Origin: an uncultured Cryomorphaceae bacterium
GTDB lineage: Bacteria; Bacteroidota; Bacteroidia; Flavobacteriales; Schleiferiaceae
NCBI GenBank assembly: GCA_902614915.1
Contig: CACMMX010000014.1
Location: 1 to 50,126 of the forward strand
DNA: 50,126 nucleotides
Reading direction: 5' to 3'
In this document: positions 43,195 through 50,126 of the stretch, piece by piece
Layout of the letters: each line of letters begins with the position of its first letter
How positions within the stretch are numbered: position 1 is the stretch's first letter
Made by a program: the position numbers and the translations under genes
Notes under the pieces: generated by a model
Told to the model about the DNA's origin: nothing
The model's input: only the letters and a program-made list of their open reading frames with translations
Database searches by the model: none

Positions 43195-44919
43195 ATGGCA
43201 GAAGATTCATCCGTGCTGAAGATTGCTCAAACCAATGCATCACTTTGGACCACAGATATTTTTGATACAGAAACCAGAAAAGAAGCGCAAATTCTTTTAG
43301 ACAAGAAGGGCGATGCTCTCATTGAACCATTTTACAAGGACCTAGACTTTGGAACAGGTGGAATGCGAGGTATCATGGGTGTTGGAACCAATCGTATTAA
43401 TCCATATACCCTTGGTTTAGCGACACAAGGATTAGCAGATTATGCACAATCTTTTTTTGAAGGTAAGTCGCTTATTAAAGCTACCATTGCTTTTGACAGC
43501 CGCAACAACTCCAAATCTTTTGCTAGAAAGGTTGCAGAGGTGCTAAGTGCAAATGGCATACACACCTATCTTTTTGAGGACTTACGCCCTACACCAGAAT
43601 TAAGCTTCAGTGTCCGTGAACTTGGTTGTGATTTCGGTATTGTTTTAACTGCTTCACACAACCCTAAGGAGTATAATGGATACAAGGTATATTGGAACGA
43701 CGGTGGTCAATTGGTCCCGCCACATGATAAAGCCGTGATTGAAAAAGTACGTTCAACAGGATTTGAAGATATTTGTTGGGATGCCAATGAATCACTAATT
43801 GAAACAGTAGGTACAGAGCTTGATGAAAAATACACGGACATGATTGCAAGCTTGTCCTTGAGCAACGCCGGTAAAAACGATCTTAACATCGTATTTACCG
43901 CATTGCACGGCACCTCTATAGTCAGTGTCCCTCCTGCCCTTGCCAAGTCTGGATTTACAAACGTTCAGCTCGTAGAGGCACAAAGCACACCAGATGGAAA
44001 CTTCCCAACGGTGGCTAGTCCTAATCCTGAGGAAAGTGCTGCTCTTGCAATGGCCGTATCTCAAGCTGAAGCCACTGGAGCTGATTTGGTTATTGGGTGT
44101 GATCCGGATACAGACCGCGTGGGTATTGCTGTTAATGATGGTAAGGGAAATATGGAACTTCTCAACGGAAATGACACCGCAGCACTCCTTGTGCACTACA
44201 TCTTAGATACCAACAAGAATAATGGCACCATACCGACAAATGGGTTTACTGCTGCAACGGTAGTCACTACTGACCTGATTGCAGATATCTCAGCAGCCTA
44301 CGGTGTACCTTGCTACCGCTGTTTAACCGGATTCAAATGGATAGCCGACATCATTAATCACAAGCAACAGGAGCAATTCCTGGTAGGAGGTGAAGAAAGC
44401 TACGGATACCTTATAGGAGATTCCGTACGAGATAAAGATGCTGTTGCCTCTGCAGTGATGATTGCAGAGATGGCCGCTTATGCCAAAGCGCAAGGCCGAA
44501 CTGTATTGCAGCAATTAGAAGCTATCCACCGCGAGTTTGGTCAATACCAAGAGCGTCTGATATCCATTACCAAAAAAGGACGTTCAGGGGCTCAAGAAAT
44601 TGCAGATATGATGATTTCTCTGCGTAAGGATCCGCCTAAAACTTTGGCTGGTTCGCCAGTTATTATCACTACTGATCACAGCAACTCCACCCAAACAGAT
44701 CTGCGCACCGGAGTTACTTCCAATACCGGACTGCCAGCTTCAAATGTATTACAGTTCATTACTGACGCTGGGGATAAGGTGAGCGCTCGTCCTTCGGGAA
44801 CAGAGCCTAAAATCAAATTCTATTTCAGTGCGCGCGCGACCACTGGTGATAGCCATGCTGAAACCAAGGCAAAACTTGAAGCAAAGATTAATACCTTTAT
44901 AAGGGAATTGAATCTTTAA
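43195..44919 (+). CDS. Phosphoglucomutase/phosphomannomutase-family protein
   Basis: Alpha-D-phosphohexomutase of 574 aa from the ATG of MAEDSSVLKIAQTNASLWTT. Signatures are complete: FGTGGMRGIMGVGTNRIN (about 50-67), the phosphoserine loop LTASHNPKEYNGYKVY (about 151-166), the metal loop GCDPDTDRVGIAV (about 302-314), the sugar loop GGEESYGYL (about 397-405) and the phosphate loop RPSGTEPKIKFY (about 532-543). It probably converts glucose-1-P and glucose-6-P (PgcA-like size). It would feed nucleotide-sugar synthesis for surface glycans, among other uses. It is followed after 7 bp by a thioredoxin-fold lipoprotein. Confidence 0.93.
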   Translation: MAEDSSVLKIAQTNASLWTTDIFDTETRKEAQILLDKKGDALIEPFYKDLDFGTGGMRGIMGVGTNRINPYTLGLATQGLADYAQSFFEGKSLIKATIAFDSRNNSKSFARKVAEVLSANGIHTYLFEDLRPTPELSFSVRELGCDFGIVLTASHNPKEYNGYKVYWNDGGQLVPPHDKAVIEKVRSTGFEDICWDANESLIETVGTELDEKYTDMIASLSLSNAGKNDLNIVFTALHGTSIVSVPPALAKSGFTNVQLVEAQSTPDGNFPTVASPNPEESAALAMAVSQAEATGADLVIGCDPDTDRVGIAVNDGKGNMELLNGNDTAALLVHYILDTNKNNGTIPTNGFTAATVVTTDLIADISAAYGVPCYRCLTGFKWIADIINHKQQEQFLVGGEESYGYLIGDSVRDKDAVASAVMIAEMAAYAKAQGRTVLQQLEAIHREFGQYQERLISITKKGRSGAQEIADMMISLRKDPPKTLAGSPVIITTDHSNSTQTDLRTGVTSNTGLPASNVLQFITDAGDKVSARPSGTEPKIKFYFSARATTGDSHAETKAKLEAKINTFIRELNL

Positions 44920-44926
44920 TAAGTTT

Positions 44927-46117
44927 ATGAAAAACTACATCATGATAGGGGCCATTTCGATGGTCCTTTTTTCTTGCTCATCACCTGAGCAAGAAATGGC
45001 AAGAGTAGCTGGAAAAACCTTTAAAGGATCTATCATCCAAAACGATTCTACCCGTACGTCCTTCAACGTTCATCTTGAGGATAGTATTGTAACGTTTTAC
45101 AACGGTGTACAAGAATTTTTTGAAGTAGCATTAAGCGGTGAAGACACTCTCAAAGGTACTTTCCCCGTATTCGCCTCTGACCTTTGGCTGGTTGCCACCA
45201 AAGAGGGTTACAGTGGTGAATACTACCGTACCGATGCTGAGAATTATTCACTCCAGATAGAGCTTGTTCCAGGACGAATAACCTACGAGCAAAGCCCTGT
45301 AGAATTTTCCAGCCAATATGCCATTATCCGCTACATCGGCAATGAGAAAAAACCTGCATTGCTGCAACTTGGTAAAAAAGACGGTGTTCTTATCGGAACT
45401 ATTGCAACATCAACTGGTGACAATAGATTCTTAACAGGTTATAGTGTTGAAGGGGGCTTTGAACTTATGGGTTTCGACGGCCGATTCATTCACAAGGTCA
45501 GTGCGATGGTGAAAAATGATTCCATTGATGGCCATGTTTGGACAGGAATGACAGGATATTACTCATTCTCAGGAAAAGCAGATGACAGCGCAACATTAGA
45601 AAATCCAGAAGAAATGTCAAAGTTGCGTGAAGATTATACCCACATCGAATGGCATTTGCCGGATTTAGACGGGGATACTGTTCACTTTGATAGCCGGACC
45701 ATCACTAAACCAACCATATTGGCTATTCAAGCCTCTTGGTGTCCCAACTGTATGGACGAAAGCCTTGTTTTAGAGCAGTATTACCTTGAATTCGATGGAG
45801 CCATTGATGTCTTCGGATTGAGCTATGAATACAGTGGCACATTAGATAAAGCCACTGAAGCCGTAAAAAAGATGAAACGTGATTTGGGCACCTCCTTCCC
45901 CATGGTGATTGCTACTTTCAATTCTGACCAGGACCGCAACGCCATTCTCCCTTTAGAGCGCATTAGAAGCTACCCCACCTCCATTATGTTAGACCACGAG
46001 GGCAATATTGTAAAGATTTATACCGGATTCTACGGTCCTAGTACAAAAGAGTATGAAGGATATGTCAAGAATACCCGAGAGGAATTGAAAGCACTCGTTG
46101 CTCAAGCAAATGGCTAA
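44927..46117 (+). CDS. TlpA-like thioredoxin-fold lipoprotein
   Basis: Lipoprotein of 396 aa. MKNYIMIGAISMVLFSC is the SPII signal. An N-terminal beta-rich domain (about 25-215) of unknown type precedes a TlpA/AhpC-like thioredoxin domain (about 235-390). The redox site is CPNC in IQASWCPNCMDES (about 265-277). The cis-Pro region is SYPTSIMLD (about 347-355). It probably carries out thiol-disulfide exchange or cytochrome/envelope maturation in the periplasm. Its end overlaps an ATG of a frame that leads into the YkgJ-type gene. Confidence 0.87.
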   Translation: MKNYIMIGAISMVLFSCSSPEQEMARVAGKTFKGSIIQNDSTRTSFNVHLEDSIVTFYNGVQEFFEVALSGEDTLKGTFPVFASDLWLVATKEGYSGEYYRTDAENYSLQIELVPGRITYEQSPVEFSSQYAIIRYIGNEKKPALLQLGKKDGVLIGTIATSTGDNRFLTGYSVEGGFELMGFDGRFIHKVSAMVKNDSIDGHVWTGMTGYYSFSGKADDSATLENPEEMSKLREDYTHIEWHLPDLDGDTVHFDSRTITKPTILAIQASWCPNCMDESLVLEQYYLEFDGAIDVFGLSYEYSGTLDKATEAVKKMKRDLGTSFPMVIATFNSDQDRNAILPLERIRSYPTSIMLDHEGNIVKIYTGFYGPSTKEYEGYVKNTREELKALVAQANG

Positions 46118-46224
46118 TTACCTAGAACGCATATTTAAAAAATTTTAGAGAAATCTCCCGCTCCAAGCGGAAAGAGAACAAGAAGTTCTTTACCCACCTA
46201 AAAAGGAAAGATCCAAAACGTTTG
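46110..46224 (+). other. Out-of-frame N-terminal part of the YkgJ-type gene
   Basis: An ATG inside the preceding stop begins MANYLERIFKKF and hits TAG at 46146-46148, just after a run AAAAAATTTT (46137-46146). One base fewer in that run would join it to FREISRSKRKENKKFFTHLK and then directly to the cysteine-cluster protein. Those residues look like the normal N-terminus of this family as I remember it. The change is either a real +1 frameshift or a homopolymer sequencing error. Confidence 0.6.
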
Positions 46225-46614
46225 AATGAGCAATTCCATGCAATGCACAAGGCGGTATTTGCCGAAACGGATTGCTTACAATGTGCACGCTGCTGCCGAT
46301 CTACAGGGCCCCTCCTTACTAAGAAGGATATTCAACGTATTGCAAAAAAACAAGGAATTAAAACTGATGTTTTTGAAGAAAAATATTTACGCGTGGATGA
46401 GGATGGAGACTGGGTAATGAAAAGTTTACCGTGTCCATTTTTAGCATTGGACAATAACAAATGTACTATTTACGAATATGCTCCTAAGGCGTGTAGACAA
46501 TACCCACACACGGATCACCCTAACATAAAATCAATTCTAGGTTTAACAGAAACCAATGTCATGCATTGTCCCGCAGTTTTCGAAATGATAGAAAGAATGA
46601 AAAACAATAAATAG
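46222..46614 (+). CDS. YkgJ-family cysteine-cluster protein
   Basis: Zinc- or iron-sulfur-binding protein, 130 aa if started at the TTG here. Cysteines come in CLQCARCC (about 19-26), CPF (about 73-75), CTIY (about 84-87), ACRQYPH (about 94-100) and CPA (about 117-119), the pattern of YkgJ (CxxCxxCC...) proteins. Function is not firmly known; a metal-cluster or chaperone role is proposed for relatives. No ATG/GTG lies in this frame upstream, but the 69 bases before it are open and family-like, so the true start is probably the ATG at 46110 across a frameshift. Confidence 0.8.
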   Translation: MNEQFHAMHKAVFAETDCLQCARCCRSTGPLLTKKDIQRIAKKQGIKTDVFEEKYLRVDEDGDWVMKSLPCPFLALDNNKCTIYEYAPKACRQYPHTDHPNIKSILGLTETNVMHCPAVFEMIERMKNNK

Positions 46615-46630
46615 CTTATTGCTATTTATT
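46606..46630 (+). terminator. AT-rich hairpin at the end of the YkgJ-type gene
   Basis: AATAAATAGC pairs perfectly with GCTATTTATT around a 5-base loop and spans the stop codon. There is no strong T-tract after it, so it may be a weak terminator or an mRNA-end stabiliser between convergent genes. Confidence 0.45.
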
Positions 46631-46747
46631 AATATATGTGATAGCGGTCTATATTATCAGCGATTTTATTCATATTAATCTAAACGCATAACGCAATCGC
46701 AATAAATGAAGAAGTTTTACTTTTTAATTTAAGTGTTTGAATTCACC

Positions 46748-48385
46748 CTATTTATTGATCGAGGATAATACTAAGGAAATTGAAATCACAATTAATGTGG
46801 CTATTACATTATACCATAAAAAACCAAGGTTTATATAATCTTGAAAATTCAAGTAGTGACAGATAAAAATGACTGTTTGTGAAACAATACCGCCTGTAAA
46901 TACGTGACGGGCGCCTATATTCTTTGAGAATAATCCCACCAGAAAAATACCGAGTATAGTTCCATAAAAAAGGCTGCCTAAGACGTTCACTAATTGAATC
47001 AAGTTTTCATATAATGGGGCAGCTAGCGCAACAAATATGGCAGCAATTCCCCAAAATAAAACCAGGTAGCGAATGGTTCGTTTCTCATCGTGATTTCTAT
47101 GACCGAAGAATATTTTATAGTAGTCCACGTAAGTTGTGGTAGCCAAAGCCGAAACTTCACCGGCTGTCGAAGACATAGCTGCGCAAATTATGACTGCAAG
47201 TAGCATTCCTATTAGACCCTTAGGCAAATTGTTCAAAATGAAAGTAATAAAGACATAATCCATATCTTTCGTTTGGAAATTGTTCAAATTGCTATCAAGT
47301 AGACCTATATAGTCTACTCTTAACGCTTCTTGCTGGTCGTTGAGCCTATGCGCACTTTTCCAATCAGCACGTAACAATGCCTCCCTTTTATTGTCCCATA
47401 CTAATGCATGTTCAAATTCAATAGATTTTAATTGGTTTTGAATTTCAAGAGGCGCACGTTCTATTTCGCTTTGGTTAAAGAATACAGGAGGTTTAACAAA
47501 TTGGTAAAATACAAATAAGAAAACTCCAATAGAGAGAATTGCAAATTGCATAGGCACCTTAAATGTTGCATTAAACAGCAACCCAAACTTAGAACTTCTT
47601 TCATCCTCCGCCCCCAAATATCGCTGGACTTGACTTTGATCTGTTCCCAAATAACTCAATGAAAGAAATAGGCCGCCTGCTAAGCCAGACCAAATGGTAT
47701 ATCGTGTACCTGGATCAAATGAAGTGCTCACAATATTTAGCTTACCCATATTCCCGGCAATTTGATAAGCATCGTAAATGCTTACAGGAATAAGTTGAAT
47801 GAGGATGGTTGTGGCAATTGCCATACCTACCAAAATTACTGTCATCTGCCATTTTTGAGTAACTGCAACAGCAGCTGAACCTCCACTTACCGTGTAAATA
47901 ACTACGATTAAACCTATAATAATAATCATACTATTCAACGGAACATTAATTGCTGCAGAAAGGACAATCGCAGGGGCAAAAATGGTAATTCCTGCACTTA
48001 AACCTCTTGAGTTAAGAAACAAGGCGGCAGTGAATAATCTAGTTTTCCTATCAAAGCGTTTCTCAAGAAATTGATATGCTGTAATTGCCCGCATTTTTCG
48101 GTAGGCAGGAACAAAAAATGCACTGACAATAACCACAGCTAGGGGCATACCAAAGTAGAATTGAATGAAACCCATGTCGTTTGCAAAGGCCTGCCCAGGT
48201 GTCGATAAAAATGTAATGGCAGATGCTTGGGTTGCCATTATTCCTAAACCAATGGTCCAAGGACTTATCTTTTTTGAACCACTTAATAATTCACTCGCAG
48301 TAGCACTTTTTCTGGTTTTATAAACTCCATAACCAACAATTAAAGCAAGAGTTAAGCCCAGAACTAACCAATCTATTGGATGCAT
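46748..48385 (-). CDS. Sodium:solute symporter (SSS family)
   Basis: Membrane transporter of 545 aa with about 13-15 helices. The N-terminus IDWLVLGLTLALIVGYGVYK and the block GIMATQASAITFLSTPGQAF (about 48-67) are typical of SSS proteins of the SLC5-like group in Bacteroidota. STAGEVSALATTTYVDYYK (about 408-426) is the region that contributes Na2-site residues. A polar insertion lies at about 300-370. It probably imports a sugar, amino-sugar or similar solute with sodium. It is directly preceded by a 37-aa membrane peptide and a PIG-L-type deacetylase in one operon, so the solute may be related to an N-acetyl sugar. Confidence 0.92.
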   Translation of the reverse strand: MHPIDWLVLGLTLALIVGYGVYKTRKSATASELLSGSKKISPWTIGLGIMATQASAITFLSTPGQAFANDMGFIQFYFGMPLAVVIVSAFFVPAYRKMRAITAYQFLEKRFDRKTRLFTAALFLNSRGLSAGITIFAPAIVLSAAINVPLNSMIIIIGLIVVIYTVSGGSAAVAVTQKWQMTVILVGMAIATTILIQLIPVSIYDAYQIAGNMGKLNIVSTSFDPGTRYTIWSGLAGGLFLSLSYLGTDQSQVQRYLGAEDERSSKFGLLFNATFKVPMQFAILSIGVFLFVFYQFVKPPVFFNQSEIERAPLEIQNQLKSIEFEHALVWDNKREALLRADWKSAHRLNDQQEALRVDYIGLLDSNLNNFQTKDMDYVFITFILNNLPKGLIGMLLAVIICAAMSSTAGEVSALATTTYVDYYKIFFGHRNHDEKRTIRYLVLFWGIAAIFVALAAPLYENLIQLVNVLGSLFYGTILGIFLVGLFSKNIGARHVFTGGIVSQTVIFICHYLNFQDYINLGFLWYNVIATLIVISISLVLSSINK

Positions 48386-48499
48386 TTAAACGAAGTCGCG
48401 CGTGATGAAGTAAAACAAAACAATTTCTACTACCAATAGTACAATTACACCCACGTAATACTTTTTCCAATTCAATGTTTGAGATGTTTTAATAGTCAT
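48386..48499 (-). CDS. 37-aa single-TM small protein
   Basis: A short complete gene with ATG and TAA. It encodes MTIKTSQTLNWKKYYVGVIV followed by LLVVEIVLFYFITRDFV: a polar N-terminus, then one hydrophobic helix of about 20 residues (about 15-33) and a charged end. Its start overlaps the deacetylase gene by 11 bp and its stop is directly next to the symporter ATG (TAAATG), a tightly coupled arrangement. Small membrane partners exist for some SSS transporters (for example YhdT with PanF, DUF485 with ActP). A symporter subunit is therefore a reasonable guess, not a demonstrated role. Confidence 0.65.
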   Translation of the reverse strand: MTIKTSQTLNWKKYYVGVIVLLVVEIVLFYFITRDFV

Positions 48500-50126
48500 A
48501 ATGGAGTATGTTTTGTAATAATTTCATGGCACCTGGAACTCCCGCAGGCAACTCTCTGAATAAAGATAGTCCTGTGTAAATTACGGAACCTTTTCCATAA
48601 TGACCAACAATCGTGCTATTGGTATAGTTTATACCGGTACTTTCTTTTATGCTTAGCACCTCATCAAAACCTTTATAGTCTTTAGGAAAGTACAGACCAC
48701 GTTCCTGCACCCAAAAATCAAAATCGGAAAGTAGTATTTTGTTGGGTTCTTGAAGAACTAAGTGATTCATCATAGTAATTTGTGCATCTTCTTCTGTCAC
48801 CCTGTCTCTTCCAACGGTCAACGGAATGGGCGTTGGCAATTCTATACCACTTCTTCCCGCAGTCGTGTAAGTAATAACAAAGTTGCCACCTCCTTCAACG
48901 AAGGTCTTGATTCTATCCCCACTATTCATGAGCCATTTCACAGTATTGAAGGCACGAATCCCCACAAGTACAGCATCTACTTGGTTCCATAAATCAGGAG
49001 TGTCCTCGGTAATTCGAAGTACCTTATACCCCAAATTATCCAAGGTTTCATCCATGATATCACCGGCACCTTCGATGTAGCCTACTTTAATGCGTTTCTT
49101 ATTTAAATCCAATACGGTTAAGGTGGCATCTGCTGGATAAAACCTATAATGTGTTCCGATGTGCGGGTAGCTAATTGTGTATTTCTGACTTACCATTGAA
49201 GAAGGAAAAAATTCACTCGAGTCCCTAGGTTCTTTTGCTAGAAATAAGAAATACTTGCCCTCTGTCATTTTAGCAGGGATCACAGCTGTAAAGTGATTCC
49301 AACCAGACTGTAGCACTTTTTTCTCCTTGAATTCAAAACCTACTTCCGCGGAAAATAAATTTTCCGGACGTCGTGCAGCGCTCAAATACCATTTAAACTC
49401 ACCTCCATTCTTTGAGTAAATACTATAACCTATTAGCGACTTTTTTCCAGTGTTCCAATACACCGATTGATCAAATCTGGCATGAATTGCAGGTTCTACT
49501 GCGATGTCCTCACGGTATTCCCCTACGGCCCTATCCACCAACTTTGCGATGGGCTTAAAGTGTAACATTATTATTGATTTATTAGATTCGACTCGGACTC
49601 TAACAAAAGTCGATGAATCATGTAAACCCATCGGTAAATCCAACTGTTGGGTAAAGCCTTCATTAGAAACGACTTGAGGGGGATTAAAAGCTATGACGGA
49701 TGGCAAAGTTTTTTTCGTTGGTATTTTCACTGAAGCCACATGAACAATATTGTCCGGATTTAATGACTGTATCTTGAGTGTGGCTGGATAAGTAGAACTT
49801 TCCTGAATTGGATTCGTTTCTACGTATACCTCAGCATAGACCTCTAAAAGATGAAGCATAACGTTCTGCCACCTTTGGTATTTATCAGATTTTGGTGCTA
49901 TTTCATTAATTAAAATACTACCTAACTCCGCCCATTTAGAAACCGCCTGTGTTCTATCTCCAATCTCTAAGGCAAAGGCTGCTTCATTTGCCAATACCGA
50001 TGAAAATTCATTGTTTTCAGATTCTGTGTCTAAAAAAGATTCTAAATCTCCTAAACCCCATAGCTTTTTAAAATATTCATCTCTTGGGCCCCTGTTTATG
50101 GCGACACCAAAACCTTGACATTTGTG
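48489..50126 (-). CDS. PIG-L (LmbE)-family deacetylase, C-terminal part (cut by window edge)
   Basis: The frame is open from the right edge (residues HKCQGFGVAINRGPRDEYF) to the stop, 545 residues, so the 5' end is missing; the TTG near 49994 is not the true start. HKxQGFG...RGxxxEYF is the end of the PIG-L deacetylase domain of the long (about 830 aa) Bacteroidota form. Then follow a beta-rich NPCBM- or CBM-like middle region and a C-terminal class-I glutamine-amidotransferase/ThuA-like domain (about KVGYIEGAGDIMDETLDNLG and GGGNFVITYTTAG). Such enzymes may de-N-acetylate sugars, possibly outside the cytosol. It leads the operon with the small protein and the SSS symporter. Confidence 0.83.
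   Translation of the reverse strand, partial: HKCQGFGVAINRGPRDEYFKKLWGLGDLESFLDTESENNEFSSVLANEAAFALEIGDRTQAVSKWAELGSILINEIAPKSDKYQRWQNVMLHLLEVYAEVYVETNPIQESSTYPATLKIQSLNPDNIVHVASVKIPTKKTLPSVIAFNPPQVVSNEGFTQQLDLPMGLHDSSTFVRVRVESNKSIIMLHFKPIAKLVDRAVGEYREDIAVEPAIHARFDQSVYWNTGKKSLIGYSIYSKNGGEFKWYLSAARRPENLFSAEVGFEFKEKKVLQSGWNHFTAVIPAKMTEGKYFLFLAKEPRDSSEFFPSSMVSQKYTISYPHIGTHYRFYPADATLTVLDLNKKRIKVGYIEGAGDIMDETLDNLGYKVLRITEDTPDLWNQVDAVLVGIRAFNTVKWLMNSGDRIKTFVEGGGNFVITYTTAGRSGIELPTPIPLTVGRDRVTEEDAQITMMNHLVLQEPNKILLSDFDFWVQERGLYFPKDYKGFDEVLSIKESTGINYTNSTIVGHYGKGSVIYTGLSLFRELPAGVPGAMKLLQNILHYDY

Noticed and set aside
43795-44196. 133-aa minus-strand open frame opposite the phosphohexomutase
   Set aside because: Antisense to conserved catalytic motifs; no start signal and no recognisable fold.

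Overview
The window looks like one contig of a marine-type Bacteroidota, most likely Flavobacteriales. It is AT-rich. Promoter-like elements fit the Bacteroidota TAnnTTTG pattern, and many secreted proteins carry short SPII signals. Lineage-typical families are present: a SusC-like receptor paired with a DUF4249-type lipoprotein, a Lacal_2735-type small protein, the aroQ-xerD pair, an FKBP lipoprotein/nrnA/ndk neighbourhood, a PD40-OmpA protein and split glycine-lipid acyltransferases. No rRNA, tRNA, CRISPR, IS element or phage module was recognised.

Region 1 (1-13.7 kb) is a surface-polysaccharide locus. Three plus-strand genes (a sulfotransferase, a Gfo/Idh/MocA oxidoreductase and an unrecognised barrel-like protein) converge on a ten-gene minus-strand operon. 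That operon holds a Wzc-type tyrosine kinase/co-polymerase, a Wzx flippase, a Wzy-like polymerase, a GT2 and a GT4 glycosyltransferase, and five more sulfotransferase-fold proteins. Six sulfotransferases in under 10 kb suggest a heavily or variably sulfated polysaccharide, and this is the most distinctive part of the window. No Wza, initiating transferase or PAPS-synthesis gene is visible, so the locus probably continues to the left. A strong hairpin terminator at 13.7 kb marks its right boundary.

Region 2 (13.7-20.4 kb) holds an SPFH lipoprotein. It is followed by a probable zinc-uptake cassette: a lipoprotein, a His-rich TonB-dependent receptor and a Zur-like Fur-family regulator, preceded by a 19-bp palindrome that resembles a Fur/Zur operator. 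A SulP anion transporter and an alpha/beta hydrolase follow.

Region 3 (20.4-34.5 kb) is mostly housekeeping. It holds a 53-aa Lacal_2735-like gene, a probable glsA-glsB glycine-lipid pair, an LMW-phosphatase-like protein, aroQ and xerD. Two tandem cyclophilin-FKBP fusion proteins follow (one cytosolic, one a lipoprotein), then an unknown lipoprotein behind phased TGTAAAT repeats. After these come an FKBP lipoprotein, nrnA, ndk, rplS, a PD40/OmpA protein, a frameshifted DAACS symporter and aroC.

Region 4 (34.5-50.1 kb) starts with a lower histidine-degradation operon (hutI-hutG-ftcD). It continues with a SusC-like receptor and DUF4249 lipoprotein, htpG behind a sigma-54-like promoter, a phosphohexomutase and a thioredoxin-fold lipoprotein. 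A YkgJ-type cysteine-cluster protein follows whose N-terminus is out of frame. On the minus strand, a PIG-L-type deacetylase (cut by the right edge), an overlooked 37-aa single-TM protein and a sodium:solute symporter form an overlapping operon.

Several genes (alpha/beta hydrolase, glsB, aroQ, hutI) have a TAnnTTTG-like element exactly four bases before ATG, which hints at leaderless mRNAs. All family calls come from reading the sequences by eye; no database search was run.
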